The position numbers and the translations under genes are program-made. This document shows positions 1 through 12,573 of a DNA stretch of 64,000 bases, in pieces. The stretch's first letter is position 1. Each line of letters begins with the position of its first letter. The stretch spans positions 87,186,414-87,250,413 of the forward strand of contig CM048839.1 of the NCBI GenBank assembly GCA_026545765.1, read 5' to 3'. The notes beneath the pieces were generated by a model. It had not been told where the DNA came from, made no database searches, and was given only the letters and a program-made list of their open reading frames with translations. This stretch comes from Plantago major. Its lineage: Eukaryota > Streptophyta > Magnoliopsida > Lamiales > Plantaginaceae.

Positions 1-335
1 CACACTTCTGACACATGATTATACATGAATAAAATGTAAAAGTACACCTAAAAGTTAACAGTTTATGTGATACATTGAGTTATAATTTTCAAATAAGATA
101 TTTATTTGTTGCATTAGAAAAATAATAACACTGTGTAATGATAATTAATATTCACAATAAACAAATATTTTATTTCATTTTATTAATAAGTTTGATGCCT
201 CATGTAGAAATTTGGAATAGGGCCCCTGAAATCTCCAAAATGGCCCCATCGAAATGTATTGAGTTGCTTGTGATTTTGTTATGCATTTGTTAGTAAGTGT
301 CTTATAATACATGTTATCAACCTTTTCTGATACAG
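1..335 (+). other. Last intron of the 6-phosphogluconolactonase gene (3' part)
   Basis: AT-rich, non-coding sequence ending in a pyrimidine-rich tract and CAG at 333-335, directly before the conserved coding sequence. The acceptor leaves the following exon in phase 0. No branch point can be assigned with certainty. The rest of the gene lies upstream of the window. Confidence 0.75.
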
Positions 336-800
336 GTTCCAATTCCTACCGGTAATGTGTATGCCATAAATGATGCACTATCCGCAGAGGGTGCAGCAGA
401 AGATTATGAGACCTGCATCAAGCATCTGGTTGGAAGAGGAGTAATTGATCAGTCTAAGATTACTGGATTCCCAAAATTTGATCTTATGCTAGTGGGTATG
501 GGACCTGATGGCCATATTGCTTCTTTATTTCCTGGACATTCTCTTCTGCAAGAAAAAGAGAAGTGGGTCTGTAGTATCAAAGATTCACCTAAGCCTCCAC
601 CAGAGAGAATTTCCTTTTCTCTGCCAGTCATTAACTCATCAGCAAATGTCGCACTTGTTGTAGCGGGTGCTGGTAAAGCTACTGCTGTTCATACAGCTTT
701 GAGTGATGTTTCAAATACTGAAGTACTGCCAGTGCAACTAGTTGCTCCAGAAGGGAAGCTGTCTTGGCTGTTGGACAAAGGAGCAGCTTCAAAGCTTTAG
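336..800 (+). CDS. PGL: 6-phosphogluconolactonase, terminal exon
   Basis: Last 154 codons plus stop of a plant 6-phosphogluconolactonase, the second enzyme of the oxidative pentose phosphate pathway, which hydrolyses 6-phosphogluconolactone to 6-phosphogluconate. The exon begins at Val (VPIPTGNVYAIN) after the CAG acceptor at 333-335. An open frame continues upstream to a GTG at 297, but that stretch looks intronic. Family hallmarks seen: the GAAEDYE stretch, the MLVGMGPDGHIASLFPGH active-site motif at about 484-540 with its catalytic histidine, SLPVINSSANVALVVAGAGKA, and a C-terminal PEGKLSWLLDKGAAS. The usual protein is about 260-320 residues, so roughly the C-terminal half is present. This part is intact. 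Whether the product is cytosolic or plastidic depends on the missing N-terminus. It is the only host gene recognised in the window. Confidence 0.95.
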   Translation, partial: VPIPTGNVYAINDALSAEGAAEDYETCIKHLVGRGVIDQSKITGFPKFDLMLVGMGPDGHIASLFPGHSLLQEKEKWVCSIKDSPKPPPERISFSLPVINSSANVALVVAGAGKATAVHTALSDVSNTEVLPVQLVAPEGKLSWLLDKGAASKL

Positions 801-1083
801 TGTCATGGATTGATTTTTATGTACTGCTGGTTGTCTGTATCAGATGGAAATTGAGCCATTTTACGGACTAACTATAGAATGTTCGTAATTCATCTGTAAT
901 AAGAGGATTTGGGTTTGAAAATGGTGATATATCATATGGACTTCAAGTTCAGGTGGGGTTATTTGGTGGTTTGTGTTAGACGCTGGAATTTTCCTCCTGT
1001 GCGTGAGATTTGATCTGGTTTGGATGTACAAATTTTTTTACTGTAGTTAATATACTCCCTCCTCTCCATTGCACTTCTATCTA
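801..1083 (+). other. 3' untranslated region and flank of the phosphogluconolactonase gene
   Basis: Moderately AT-rich sequence after the stop, without coding potential. TGTAATAAGAGG near 895 could serve as a polyadenylation signal, but no canonical AATAAA was seen. CTCCCTCC at about 1056-1063 resembles a Stowaway MITE end, but no partner end was found. The Helitron appears to begin at 1084, less than 300 bases after the stop codon. Confidence 0.5.
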
Positions 1084-2194
<1,111 letters not shown>

Positions 2195-2215
2195 GGCTCT
2201 GTTCTTTTCAACTGA

Positions 2216-2276
2216 AATTTACCGAATCGAATGGGCCGAATCGAATCAAATCAAACTAATCGAATCGAATCAAGAA
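2216..2276. repeat. Left subterminal GAATC repeats of the Harbinger element
   Basis: Repeated GAATC/AATCG units lie just inside the left inverted repeat, mirrored by a longer block at the right end. Subterminal repeats like these often bind transposase in plant DNA transposons; that role is inferred here. Confidence 0.7.
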
Positions 2277-2439
2277 ATTATTGTGTAATAATAATAACAA
2301 TTATATGATTGTATATATAATCACAATTAAAAATATATTATTTTGTCATCTTTCACATTCTTCCTACTCTTTTTCTCGCTACTTTACATTTTTATTTATT
2401 ATTGTATAACAAACTTTAAAACCAACCGCGTGGAAAACA

Positions 2440-2684
2440 ATATGAGAATGATAACTCGATTAAAACCGAATTTTAATCGTCGTATAAACTGTCTTTGTCT
2501 AGTTTTGCAACATGATATCAATGTCCAAGGTGGAGTGGATAATGATTTATTGAACCCGACAAGGAAAGAAACGATGAACAGGGTGCGCAAGGAGATAACA
2601 TTGAGAATTTGGCGCTCTATTCCAGGCAATATAGAGCCCGAGGAAGATAATATAGAGTCCGAGGAAGATAATATGGAGGAATAA
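2440..2684 (+). pseudogene. Possible Harbinger transposase C-terminal remnant
   Basis: An open stretch inside the Harbinger element ends in an acidic tail. It includes NRVRKEITLRIWRSIPGN, which resembles the C-terminal helix of plant Harbinger nucleases (a Leu/Arg-rich helix ending in a Trp), preceded by a Cys/Leu-rich CLCLVLQHD stretch where the family has its C..LHNF motif. The catalytic DDE residues are not visible. The call depends mainly on location inside a Harbinger-type TIR pair and is tentative. Confidence 0.25.
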
Positions 2685-2943
2685 ATGCCATTTTTCAATA
2701 TTTGTGATATATAATATTATTTTTATAAAGTTTGGTCCGACTTTTGGTTTGGTTTAACTTGTTTTTGAGTTTTTGAACATGTAGATTTTTTGTTAGTTCA
2801 AATTATAACTATACTCTTTATTTCATTGATCTACTAAAAGTCATATTAAAAAGAAATTTTAAAAAAAAAGTTGAAAATAACTCAATTGGATAAATTTTCT
2901 TATTTTCCTCGTACAAAAGATCGGGTGTGTAAATAAATGATAA

Positions 2944-2946
<3 letters not shown>

Positions 2947-3042
<96 letters not shown>

Positions 3043-3060
3043 AATAATAATAATAATAAT
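2947..3060. repeat. Compound (ATT)n/(AAC)n microsatellite
   Basis: AAT units change to ATT units, then to AAC units and back to AAT within about 114 bp. It lies inside the Harbinger element close to its right subterminal block. Confidence 0.9.
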
Positions 3061-3071
3061 ATGAATTTAAT

Positions 3072-3165
3072 GAATCAATCAATCGAATCGAATCGAATCA
3101 AGACGAGCAATCGAATCGAATCGAATCGAATCAATGGAATCGAATCGAATCGAATCGAATCGAAA
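3072..3165. repeat. Right subterminal GAATC repeats of the Harbinger element
   Basis: More than a dozen GAATC units, some in uninterrupted tandem, just inside the right inverted repeat. They match the shorter block at the left end. Confidence 0.8.
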
Positions 3166-3189
3166 GAGTTTTCATTGAAAGAATGAGCC

Positions 3190-4296
3190 TAAATCTCCTA
3201 AGTCTGCAGATTATAGATTTGCATCTTTTTCTTTACATTATAGAAGAAATCGAGGCATTTAATGTAGAATTTTATCCATTAGTAGTCGCTATGCTCTAAT
3301 TTTATTGTTTTGATCTTTTCATGATCATTGTTTTGAACTATACTAATTTGTAAATATGTTCTACAAGTATTAGTTGTTTATTCAGTAGGTACTCAGTTTA
3401 TATAATTGTTCTATTATTAGTGCATATAACAACATATTCGCATTTACTTCAATGGGTTGAAAATAGTTAAGGAAATCAATAAATGAAAATGCACTTATTG
3501 CTTTAAGATAGGTGGCTAAAATGATCACAAAATTGGAACATTGTTGCCCAACAAAGTACAAACTCCAAAATTTTGCCAACGGTACATATATGACGTTGAA
3601 CACATAATTGACAACATGATCATTGCTCTTGAGTGCATTTTTTTAAACCTCTACACTTAATTTTATGTATCTTTCACATATTTCGTTTTAAAAAATATTC
3701 GGCATACATCATTTAGTATCCATTAGAATTATAGATACTCGATGGTAAATAATTTATTTTATTATTATGGTAAATCCAAACCAATGGAGCTGGTGCGAAA
3801 ACGGTTTATGTGACATTGATCAAAATCATTATTAATTATGCAAAGACATACAAATTAATTGTTAAAATTTCATTCCTGCACCATGTTAGATTTTGTAATT
3901 ACACATTAGTAAAAAATAGATGACAATTAACGAGAAAAACAAAATTACATTTTAGTCCACACAAACTCGACCACAACTCGAATTAATACTTGAAAAGATA
4001 TTTCTGCCCATATTATTATTATTGTTAACAAACAATAACAAAGCAGATAAATTGCAACCCAAAATATGAACAATTAAGTCTCTAATGAACACCCATTACA
4101 TTACATTAAGAAAAATTACAAATAATATCCATTGACATTCTTTCAATTGCAAAAGTGTCTCAATTTATAACTGAGGTCAACTCCAACATTTGAACGTTAA
4201 AATACAATCCATTTCACATGTTCAATTCTTAGATTTTCAGCTCCGATGGGGTTCAATGTAATAACCCTTATTATTTCTGCAAACATAAGATAATGG
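3190..4296. other. AT-rich stretch without recognised genes
   Basis: No recognisable coding sequence, RNA gene or terminal repeat on either strand. It lies between the Harbinger element and the start of the Helitron Rep coding region and is probably the Helitron leader. Confidence 0.5.
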
Positions 4297-4759
4297 ATGG
4301 CAATTACATATTTTGTAGTCTCTCCTATAAAATTATTGCTCCAAATGCATGTGCAACGTATTTGGACATGTGATCCGGAGTATAAATGTGAATATTGTGG
4401 TGCTTTATTCTGGTTTGAAGAAAGGAGACCACCTAATAAAAAAAAAAAAAAAATCCTAAGTTCACCCTATGTTGCATGAGAGGTCTGGTCAAGCTTCCAA
4501 TTCTTCAACAACCACCTCAGTTGTTAAGTGATCTCCTAGAGGATAGACACAAGAATAGTCGGAGTATCATTGAGAACTTATGGACATATAAGATGATGTT
4601 CACTTTTACTTCTATGGGTGGAAAAATAGACAAAGAGGTTAACAAAGGTCGGGGTCCTTATTGTTTCAAGATGGGTGGTCAGAATTTCCACAAAATTGGC
4701 TCTTTGTTGCAGAAGGAAAAGAACCAAAGTTTTCTCAACTATACATCTATGACACTGAG

Positions 4760-5492
4760 TAGGGGGTGAGCGCGGGCGGGTGTGGGCGGTTTTTACGAAA
4801 AATCAAACCGACCCACCTATGACGAGTGATTATAATTATAAACCGAGGCGGGTGGAATATTTTTTCAACCCGCAGCGGTTCGGGTGATAAAAATGGTGGG
4901 TGGGTGGCGGGCGGATTTGCGGGTGAATGTAGATAAAAATGGATGTAGTAAAAACTTGCAACTTGTGCAGAAGTAGATGTGCAATTAAAAAAAAATCAGC
5001 AACAAAGAGTATGTTCTGAACAAAGAGGGTAGTGATTCTTTTGAAGTAGTTATCATTCTTTACTTAATTTTAAAGATTTTCATGCAGTAATGGATGAAAT
5101 GTTGACCCGAGAAGTTGCCAACTTGTGTTATTTTGCTTGAATACATGACATAAGCTATGAAGAACAAATGTTGGGTGAAAAAATGAAGATGAAATAGTGC
5201 TTAAAGAGAAGAGCTGTAGGCTCACTTAAACTATATTTATACTCAACGACATAAGCGAAGATGCAACTTCTCTAGCCGATTAGTCTCCTTATACTTAAAT
5301 TCACAAACATATACCTACCTACATACATACATACATAAAAATGGCGGGTGGGTCGCGGGTTGCACCCATCCAACCCACCACCCACCCACTAATGGCGGGT
5401 GAAAAAAATTAACGCACCACACATTTTGTAAAAAAAATTAGTTGGCGGTTTGTGCGGGTGGGTCGGGCAAGTGGGTTTTTTGCACAGCCCTA
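4760..5492. mobile_element. Non-autonomous hAT element
   Basis: Flanked by a perfect 8-bp target duplication, ACACTGAG, at 4752-4759 and 5493-5500, the hallmark of hAT. Inverted ends: the left starts TAGGGGGTGAGC and the right, read inward, starts TAGGGCTGTGC. Subterminal regions at both ends are rich in GCGGGTG and GTGGGT units, in opposite orientation. There is no coding capacity over 733 bp. It sits inside the Helitron Rep sequence, whose reading resumes at the second target copy. Confidence 0.9.
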
Positions 5493-6563
5493 ACACTGAG
5501 CACGAAGTACAGAACATAATCAATGCTCTTGGGTTAGTGCCAGTAATATCTATATATTGTTTAATAAAATTCCTTATAATAATAATGTTACACGATAATT
5601 AGTTCATTTAAGTAAATTTGTATATATGCATATATGCCAGTGGTGATGGGAAGGGTTTGGACACTTCTGTAATAGCCAACATCAAAGATATGGTCGACCA
5701 ATATAATCCTTATGCCAAAACATATAGGATGGTCAGGGATCGTATATCTCTTAATAACTCAACATATATTAGTCTGTAGCTTATAACAAAACGTGCCAAG
5801 GATGGACGGACCTATAATTTACCTACTGCATCAAAGGTTGCTGCCATTATTGAAAGAGACATTGAGAATGTGAGGCATAAGGGAGATATCATGGTTGAGT
5901 TGAAGTTGACTGGATATTTGCAAAGGATAAATGAATTTCTTCCATGCTATATCCCTCTGCATTACCCACTATTATTGTTCGTGTATGCTGAAGATGGTTG
6001 GTATACAGAGATACCCAGAACTACATACAGTAAGAGGCCAGATCTCACACTTAGGGAGTTCTTAGCATTCAGAATTCAACACAGGGAGGGAGAAGGTCAC
6101 CAGCTTATACTTGGCAGGAGATTGTTTCAATTGTTTATTGTTGATTCCTACATGATGATGGAGTCACAAAGACTTCAGTGGATTCGTCACAATCAACCAA
6201 AGCTTAGATACAAATCTTATAAAAAGATTGCCAGCAAAGTTGATAACTTTGAATATGATCCTACATCATGTGGTAGTCTCTTCATACTGCCATCATCTTA
6301 TCTAGGGGGTGCTAGATGGTACATGCAGATGTACCAGGATTATATGGCTATATGCAAGTGGGCAGGATATTCGTGCCTGTTCATAATATTTACATGCAAT
6401 CCAAAGTGGGCGGAGATCACAAGGTATATTGAGAGTCTTGGGTTGAGACCGGAAGACAAGCCTAATATCATATGTCGACTCTTCAAGATGAAACTCGATG
6501 AGTTGACCAGTGATATAAAAGATGGACATATGTTTGGAAAATCAAAAGCACGTAAGTTGGGTT

Positions 6564-6594
<31 letters not shown>

Positions 6595-6598
6595 TTTT
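6564..6598. repeat. (TTTA)n microsatellite
   Basis: About eight tandem TTTA units in an intron-like gap of the Helitron Rep gene. Confidence 0.9.
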
Positions 6599-7492
6599 GT
6601 CTAAACATGTTTATATTCTATGAAATTCAAAAATGCTTTATAATATCTATTACTATGAATTTTTTTAGTCATATTCACCGTTGAGTTCCAAAAGTGAGGA
6701 CTTCTACATGTTCAGATTTTGGTAATCCTGGATAAGGCGGGTGAGGAGAAGATTAAAAATAACATTGATGACTACATATGTGCAGAGTTACCCGACAAGG
6801 ATACTAATCCAGAATTGTACGAAGTAGTGTCAACCCATATGATTCACCGACCATGTGGTCCGGCTAGACCTACTTCTCCATGCATGGACGACAACAGATG
6901 CTCCAAACATTTTCCAAATAGCTACAACGAAAATACCTATGTTGTTGATGCTGGATATCACATATATCGAAAAAGGGACACAGGTGTCACCGTCGATAAA
7001 AATGGAGTTCAGCTTGACAACATGTAGATTTATATTAATTAAATATTATACTTAGTTTATTGTCGTAAACCTAGATTTATTTGTTGCCAAACTTAGTATA
7101 TGAGTTTATCGCTTAAATGCTTTGTTGTCCCCTACAATGCTCAGTTGCTCCTAAAGTACCAATCTCACATTAACATAGAATACTATAAAGGTGGGGCTTC
7201 AATGAAATATTTGTTCAAGTACATGTTGAAAGGTGTTACATTCATAGACATAAATAATAATGATGAAATTAAGAGGCATACTGATTGCCGATATGTTTCA
7301 GCATGTGAGGTAATATGGAGAATTTTTGAATTCTAGATACATTATAGGATGCCTGCGGTTGAGAGTTTGGCATTTCATCTAGAGGATGAGCAGGGGGTAC
7401 CTTTCAGAGATGGAGATTTCATGCCGGATCTGCTTGATAAGCCTTCGCCATTAAGCGGCAAGTTTCTTGAATGGTTTGAAGTGAACAAGGTT

Positions 7493-8727
7493 GACTACAA
7501 AAATCGGTCTCAGAGTACGGATAGATCCGTCGCTTCTCAGACGATCCATCACCCGACCGGGCGACGGATAGAAATTCCGCCTAACCGGTCATGGCGACGG
7601 ATAAATAATCCGTCGTCCAATTCGCGACGGATTATCATTTTTCACTTTTTTTTTATTTTTTTTAAAATCGATTATTGGCGACGGATAGATTCTATCCGTC
7701 GCCAATGTGACAGATAGATCTATCCGTCGCTGAAAAGCTATTTTTTTAAAAAAAATAAAATCCGTATTCGAATTTTTATATTCGTATACGGATTAATTCG
7801 TATCCAATTTGTATTCGTATACGAGATATTGATTTATCGAAACTACAATATTCAAATCGGACAATAATTCGGTTGATATTCAAATCGAAACTACAATATT
7901 CAATACGATTATAGAATAAATCGAAAATTTTATACAATGACAATAATACAAATTCATTATACAATAATATAATACAAACTAAAATACCGAAAATGTACAA
8001 AAAGATAAAAGATAAATACCTAAAATACCGAAAATGTACAAAAAGATAAATGGAAGATCCGGAGGTGGACGGTGGAGATCCGTTGGCGGTGGTGGCGATG
8101 AGATCCGGAGGCAGTGGTGGCGTGGAGAGACGGGTGGTGGTGGTGAGAGGCGGATGGTGGTGGTGAGAGGCAGGTGGTGGAGCGGAGGAGGAAGAGCGGT
8201 GGTGGTGGGAGGTGGTGGTAGTGTGGTGGGAGGAGAAAGGTGGTGGTGGCAGTGGTGATGGGTGTGGTGCGGTGGTGGTGGGAGGAAGAGGAGGTGGTGG
8301 AGGAGGAAAGGAGGTGGTGGTGGTGGAGGAAGAGAGGTGGTGGTGGTGGAGGAGGAGAGGAGAAAGGGAGGAGAGGTGGTGGTGGAGATATATTAATGTT
8401 TTTTAGGCTTTTAGCGACGGATAGATCTAGATCTATCCGTCGCTAACTTTTCTATTTTTTTAAATTTTCCGGTCATTTGGCGACGGATAGATCTATCCGT
8501 CGCTAAATTTTTTTTGTTTTTTTTCTTTTTATTATGGTCAACAAAATTAGCTACAGATAGCGACAGATAACTTTTATCCGTCGCTATGTGTAGCGACGGA
8601 TTAAATCCGTCGCTATGTGTAGCGACGGATTAAATCCGTCGCTACCCTTAGCGATTCGTCGCTACTGGGGTGACGGATTTTATCCGTCGTCCCTTTCCGT
8701 CGGATTGTCCCTGTTTTTTTTGTAGTG
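7493..8727. mobile_element. Short non-autonomous CACTA element, copy 1
   Basis: Right end TTTTTTTTGTAGTG and left end GACTACAAAAA match the CACTACAA...TTGTAGTG ends of CACTA (En/Spm) elements, with one base changed at the left tip. Subterminal regions carry many inverted GCGACGGATA/TATCCGTCGC units, the kind of sites bound by CACTA-encoded TNPA-like proteins. The middle has an AT-rich block and a long GGT/GGA-rich minisatellite. The 3-bp target copies (GTT and CCG) do not match, unlike the related copy at 12574-13654. It interrupts the Helitron protein sequence. Confidence 0.75.
8085..8390. repeat. G-rich GGT/GGA minisatellite in CACTA copy 1
   Basis: Degenerate tandem GGTGGTGGT, GGAGGA and GGTGGGAGGAG units with almost no C on this strand. 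The long Gly/Val/Trp open frames in it are artefacts of the repeat. G-quadruplex formation is plausible. Confidence 0.85.
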
Positions 8728-10238
8728 CCGGAAGCTAGGAAATTGACGTATCCTAAGTTGCTCCGTGAGTATTGTTGGAAGGATGTCCCGAAGAAGTGGT
8801 CCCGTAGGAAAACCAAGGCACAAGCTGTTGGAAGGATGTATAATGTGCCGATGGCATTTGAAAACATGTACTATATGCGACTTATGATGAATCATGTTAG
8901 AGGTGCAACATGTTTCCAGGATATTAGAACAGTGAACGGTGTTGTTTACGAGACCTGCAAGGACTCATGTGTGGCTTTAGGCCTACTAGCAGATGACGGG
9001 GAGTATGTCAGTGGAATTACTGAGGCAAGTCATTGGGGATTAGCACGTTTCCTTCATCATCTTTTTACGATTGATACTTCTTCTTTCTCGAAGCATGGCG
9101 AGACCAAGGGAGGTATGGAGGAAGACATGTAACTTCTTATCTAACAACATTCTATACATCAAGCAAAAAACTTCTCATAATCCTGGTAATTTGTTAGTAA
9201 ATTTTATATTTTACCGAAATACGAAAATGCTATACATTTACTTATTATTTATTTCGATTCATTTCGCGATTCAGGTTTGAGGCTTACAGATGAACAAATC
9301 CATAACCTAGCGTTGCTTGAAATTGAGAAGCTATTGAAAGCAAACTGCAGCAGTCTTGCTTTTTTTGAGTCTATGCCAATCCCAGATGAGTCTATAACTG
9401 ACAACGCCACGAATCAGTTTATAGTTGATGAGATGTCATACGACAGAGATGCCATGAGATCAGGATTCGATGGACTGTACCCACGTTTGAGCGTACAATT
9501 TACGATAAGATTATGGATGCAGTTGACGGGGGCAGAGGTGGTGTGTTCTTTTTACACGGCTATGGTGGTACATACAAGACTTTTATTTAGAGGACGTTGT
9601 GTTCTGGCTTGCATGCTAGAGGAGATATAGTGCTTCCAGTAGCATTAAGTGGTATTGCATCACTTTTGCTACCTAGAGGTAAGACTGCTCATTCTAGGTT
9701 TGGTATTCCTATTAAGTGTCATGAGGAATCAACATGTAGCAAGTTGAAGCCGGATTCTGATGTCACCGGTTTACTCAAGCAAACCAAACTTATAATTTGG
9801 GATGAGGCACCGATGACCAACAAATATTGCTTTGAGGCACTCGATAGGAGTCTAAGAGATGTTATGAAATGTCCAGATGATCCTTTCGGTGGCTTAGTAG
9901 TGGTATTCAGTGGAGATTTCAGGCAAATTTTGCCAGTTGTTCCTGGTGGTAGCATATTTGATATTGTAAATGCCTCTCTATGCTCTTCGATACTATGGGA
10001 TTCATGTGAGGTTTTAAAACTCACAAAAAACATGCGATTGCAGGCAAACTGTAAAAATTCCCGGTTACTATCATATGAATTGTTCTGTTATGTTGTTCTT
10101 TTTAATTAACACCTTTTTTTCTATTTAGACCGGATCATCAGCTGTTGAGGTTAGTGAAACTAAAGATTTTGCTGAGTGGATACTACAAGTCGGTGATGGG
10201 ATCCCTGGCGAACCCAATGATGGCGAGGTAGACATCAA
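8728..10238 (+). pseudogene. Helitron PIF1-type helicase, N-terminal and ATPase part (decayed)
   Basis: Continues the Helitron protein after the CACTA insertion: PEARKLTYPKLLREYCW, MYNVPMAFENMYYMRLMMNH and ETCKDSCVALGLLADDGEY, the typical linker between Rep and helicase. The helicase follows with GYGGTYKTF near 9560-9585 (Walker A; consensus GGTGKT, here Tyr replaces the Gly before Lys), LPVALSGIASLLL, LIIWDEAPM (Walker B) near 9790-9825, GDFRQILPVVPGGS near 9915-9955 and LTKNMRL. An intron-like gap precedes TGSSAVEVSETKDFAEWIL near 10129-10185. Interior stops and the altered Walker A show it is inactive. It is cut by the copia element inserted at 10239, and the remainder appears after 30070. 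Confidence 0.85.
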
Positions 10239-11662
10239 TGTTAGGAATATCTGTTAGTATTTTGATCACTCATCACATGTTCTTATCTTAGCCAGAAAGG
10301 TGATTAAGTACTCTTGGTTCACTTGAACATTGTAAAAGAGGAAATCACTGAGTATGATTAGTCTAGTAAATCTTGTATTAGGATTATAGGTCCCTGAGTG
10401 TAATTTTTTATTTTAAGAAGACCATGAAGATCAATCCTAGCAATGGAGCTTTTCTGAAGATTAGAAGACTGAAGATTGCACAAGGTTTATGAAGACACAA
10501 AGGTTTAGTCTAACTCAGAAAGACTATGTCCTTAATCCTTTCTTAAGTATATTAACTTACTTTCGAAATATGATTCTGGACATATGACATCATGAGTATG
10601 GAGCATGCAAGCCATCAGAAAGGCTCATGTATCCGTTGAGACTAAAGGACAATGAACAGTACTATACATTAAATGCATCGGCAGAAATGCCGCAAAAAGC
10701 AGTCCTCTCTGAAAAATGAGATAGTGACTTATGAGTACATAGTTCAAGATATAAACGGATATAATATGATGGAGAGCACAACGGATATAATTGAAACGCC
10801 TCTCAAATTTATCTATATATATCACACACTTAGATGCTTGAAGAACATACCTTAGAACGCTCTATCTTGCAAACTTACCATCAAGCAAAGTATTCTCTCA
10901 AGCACTCTACTACCCTTTCTGAAAGCTTTCTGTTGCTCGAAGAATCACTAGTAGTTCTAAGTTGTCCTGAACCTTAACAAGAGATTGTTATTCATGAAAG
11001 AGTTGAACTATCAGATACCCTTTCTGAAGCTCATTCTCCAGAACGGACATCAATTACTTGGGTCAAGAAGAGCGGTCGCCATCCACTGAACAAGTGTATT
11101 AAGTAGTCTCGTTCTGTTTGGCTCTCTTAAAACATAACTGAAAAGTTATACGGGAAGCCTTTCTGACAAAACCTTATAACCAGCACCATCAAGGCGTGGA
11201 GTAGAGGAAATACTTGATTTGGGAAATCAGGGAATAACTCCAAGGTTATCTGAGTAGAGGAATTACTTAGCTCTAGGAGCTGGGGAATAACCCAGGGGGA
11301 ACATTTGGTTGGGAACCATTTGTTTAAGAATCTTAGGATAGGATTATTGTAAGGTGAACTCAATTATCTGTTCTAGTGAATTCTAGGTCTCAGAAAGACC
11401 GAAGTGGATTAGTTGGAGGATTACGCCACCTCCAGATACCACTATACTTGTTGTGTCATTTACCTTTCTGTATTTACATTTCAGCAAAGCACACACACAC
11501 ATACTTATTGTTTCTGCACTTACCTATCTTAAAGTCTTCCGCACTCTAAATTTAAGTATCAGAAACCCCCAGGTTTCTGAGAAACTGTGTTTATCGACAA
11601 AAGTTTTAAAAGACTATTCACCCCCCCTCTAGTCTTTTACTTTGCCGTTATCTGGACCAACA
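10239..11662 (+). repeat. 5' LTR of copia element A
   Basis: 1424 bp, TG...CA ends, paired with 28693-30070. It holds a TATATATA stretch near 10812 that could be the promoter, followed by AC microsatellite-like sequence and CCCCCCTCTAG near the 3' end. The octamer TCAGAAAG or its complement occurs six times. Confidence 0.92.
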
Positions 11663-11664
11663 AG

Positions 11665-11676
11665 TGGTATCGGAGC
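11665..11676 (+). other. Primer-binding site of copia element A
   Basis: TGGTATCGGAGC two bases after the LTR, one base from the usual initiator-methionine tRNA complement TGGTATCAGAGC of plant copia elements. Confidence 0.85.
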
Positions 11677-12573
11677 AGGAGGTTCACAAGCCTTCTGCAC
11701 TGAAAAGATATGGCTGCACTTGGTGAAAGCAATAGATACTCCCAGTCAGAAAAGACTAAGACTATTGTCAGAAGTCTCAATCACAACTGGGAGCACACTA
11801 AGTTCTTTTATTTCAACCAAGAGATGCCAAATATTACTCCAGTAGAGCTCTTTTCTCAATTTGCTACTGTAGACTATGAGACAACTCAGAGAGAACAAAC
11901 AGCTGAAAAGTTGCAAAGTGTTGCTCTAGTTTCTCAAGGTTCTTCTGAAAAGAAGGATACCAAAGATGCATCTGAAGAAAATGCTCTTGCAGTAAGACAC
12001 ATGAAGAAATTTATGAGTCAAGAGAATTAGAGAAGAAAAAGCTAAAGAAAAGCTGAAAAAGCATCTTGGCCCAAACTATCATCAGTACAAGAACATACAA
12101 ATGAACAACTCTCTGAACACCCCCATTCAGAAAGGTGTTAATCTTGAAGTCAGAATAGGAAATGATATCTCCTTCTATTGTCAAAAGCCTGGTCACTTCA
12201 AGAGAGATTGTCCTGCTTTAAATAAGCTCAATACAGGTGACAAGAAGGACAGAAGAAACTTCAAGAGAAATCAAAGGGCCTTACTGACTGAAGAAAGGAA
12301 GAAGATTCAAATTCAACTTGATGCTCTAGACATTGAGACAGATTTTGAAGATGGAGATTCAGATGACTCCAACCTACCATCACCAGAATTATGTGGAATC
12401 ACCCACGATGTAGTCGACTTCGGCCTTAAGAAGAATGCAATGTGTGGAATTGCTGAGATTGCTGGTCCAGACATCTCCAACATTGAAATATGTCTTATGG
12501 CTGATGAGGTAACTAACAATTCACAATTTCTGTACTATGAGAGTGATGATGGAATTGAGGATCTGGAGTTGGT

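Larger units (their letters stand above)
2195..3189. mobile_element. PIF/Harbinger (Tourist-like) element
   Basis: Terminal inverted repeats: the left end starts GGCTCTGTTCTTTTCAACTG and the right end, read inward, starts GGCTCATTCTTTCAATG. They are flanked by TAA at 2192-2194 and TAA at 3190-3192, the 3-bp TWA target duplication of the PIF/Harbinger superfamily. Subterminal blocks of GAATC-type repeats lie inside both ends. The interior is AT-rich with microsatellites and a short coding-like stretch. At 995 bp it is probably a deletion derivative. The superfamily call rests on TIR plus TSD together. Confidence 0.7.
4297..7492 (+). pseudogene. Helitron Rep protein, N-terminal and Rep domains (decayed)
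   Basis: Starts with CDPEYKCEYCGALFWFEER, the zinc-binding N-terminus typical of plant Helitron proteins, then the Helitron-like N domain (SIIENLWTYKMMFTFTSMGG; PYCFKMGGQNFHKIGSLL). After a hAT insertion at 4760-5492 it continues with LREFLAFRIQHREGE, SCGSLFILPSSYLGG and FIIFTCNPKW. The Rep HUH region is near 6680-6725 and reads VEFQK-stop-GLLHVQILV: the second histidine is Gln and an in-frame TGA precedes it. The two-tyrosine motif follows as KYLFKYMLKG near 7210-7240. Intron-like gaps lie near 5530-5640, 6555-6715 and 7027-7100. Several stops elsewhere make this a pseudogene. In intact Helitrons this domain nicks and joins DNA during rolling-circle transposition. Confidence 0.85.

Noticed and set aside
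449-631. Minus-strand open frame inside the phosphogluconolactonase exon
   Set aside because: Shadow of a well-conserved coding exon on the other strand.
1056-1063. Possible Stowaway MITE end, CTCCCTCC
   Set aside because: No matching inverted end or TA target pair was found nearby.
8034-8446. Long Gly/Val/Trp/Arg open frames in all three forward frames
   Set aside because: They read through GGT/GGA minisatellites of CACTA elements; the same occurs at 12950-13436 and 38786-39279. No protein family fits and stops are absent only because of base composition.
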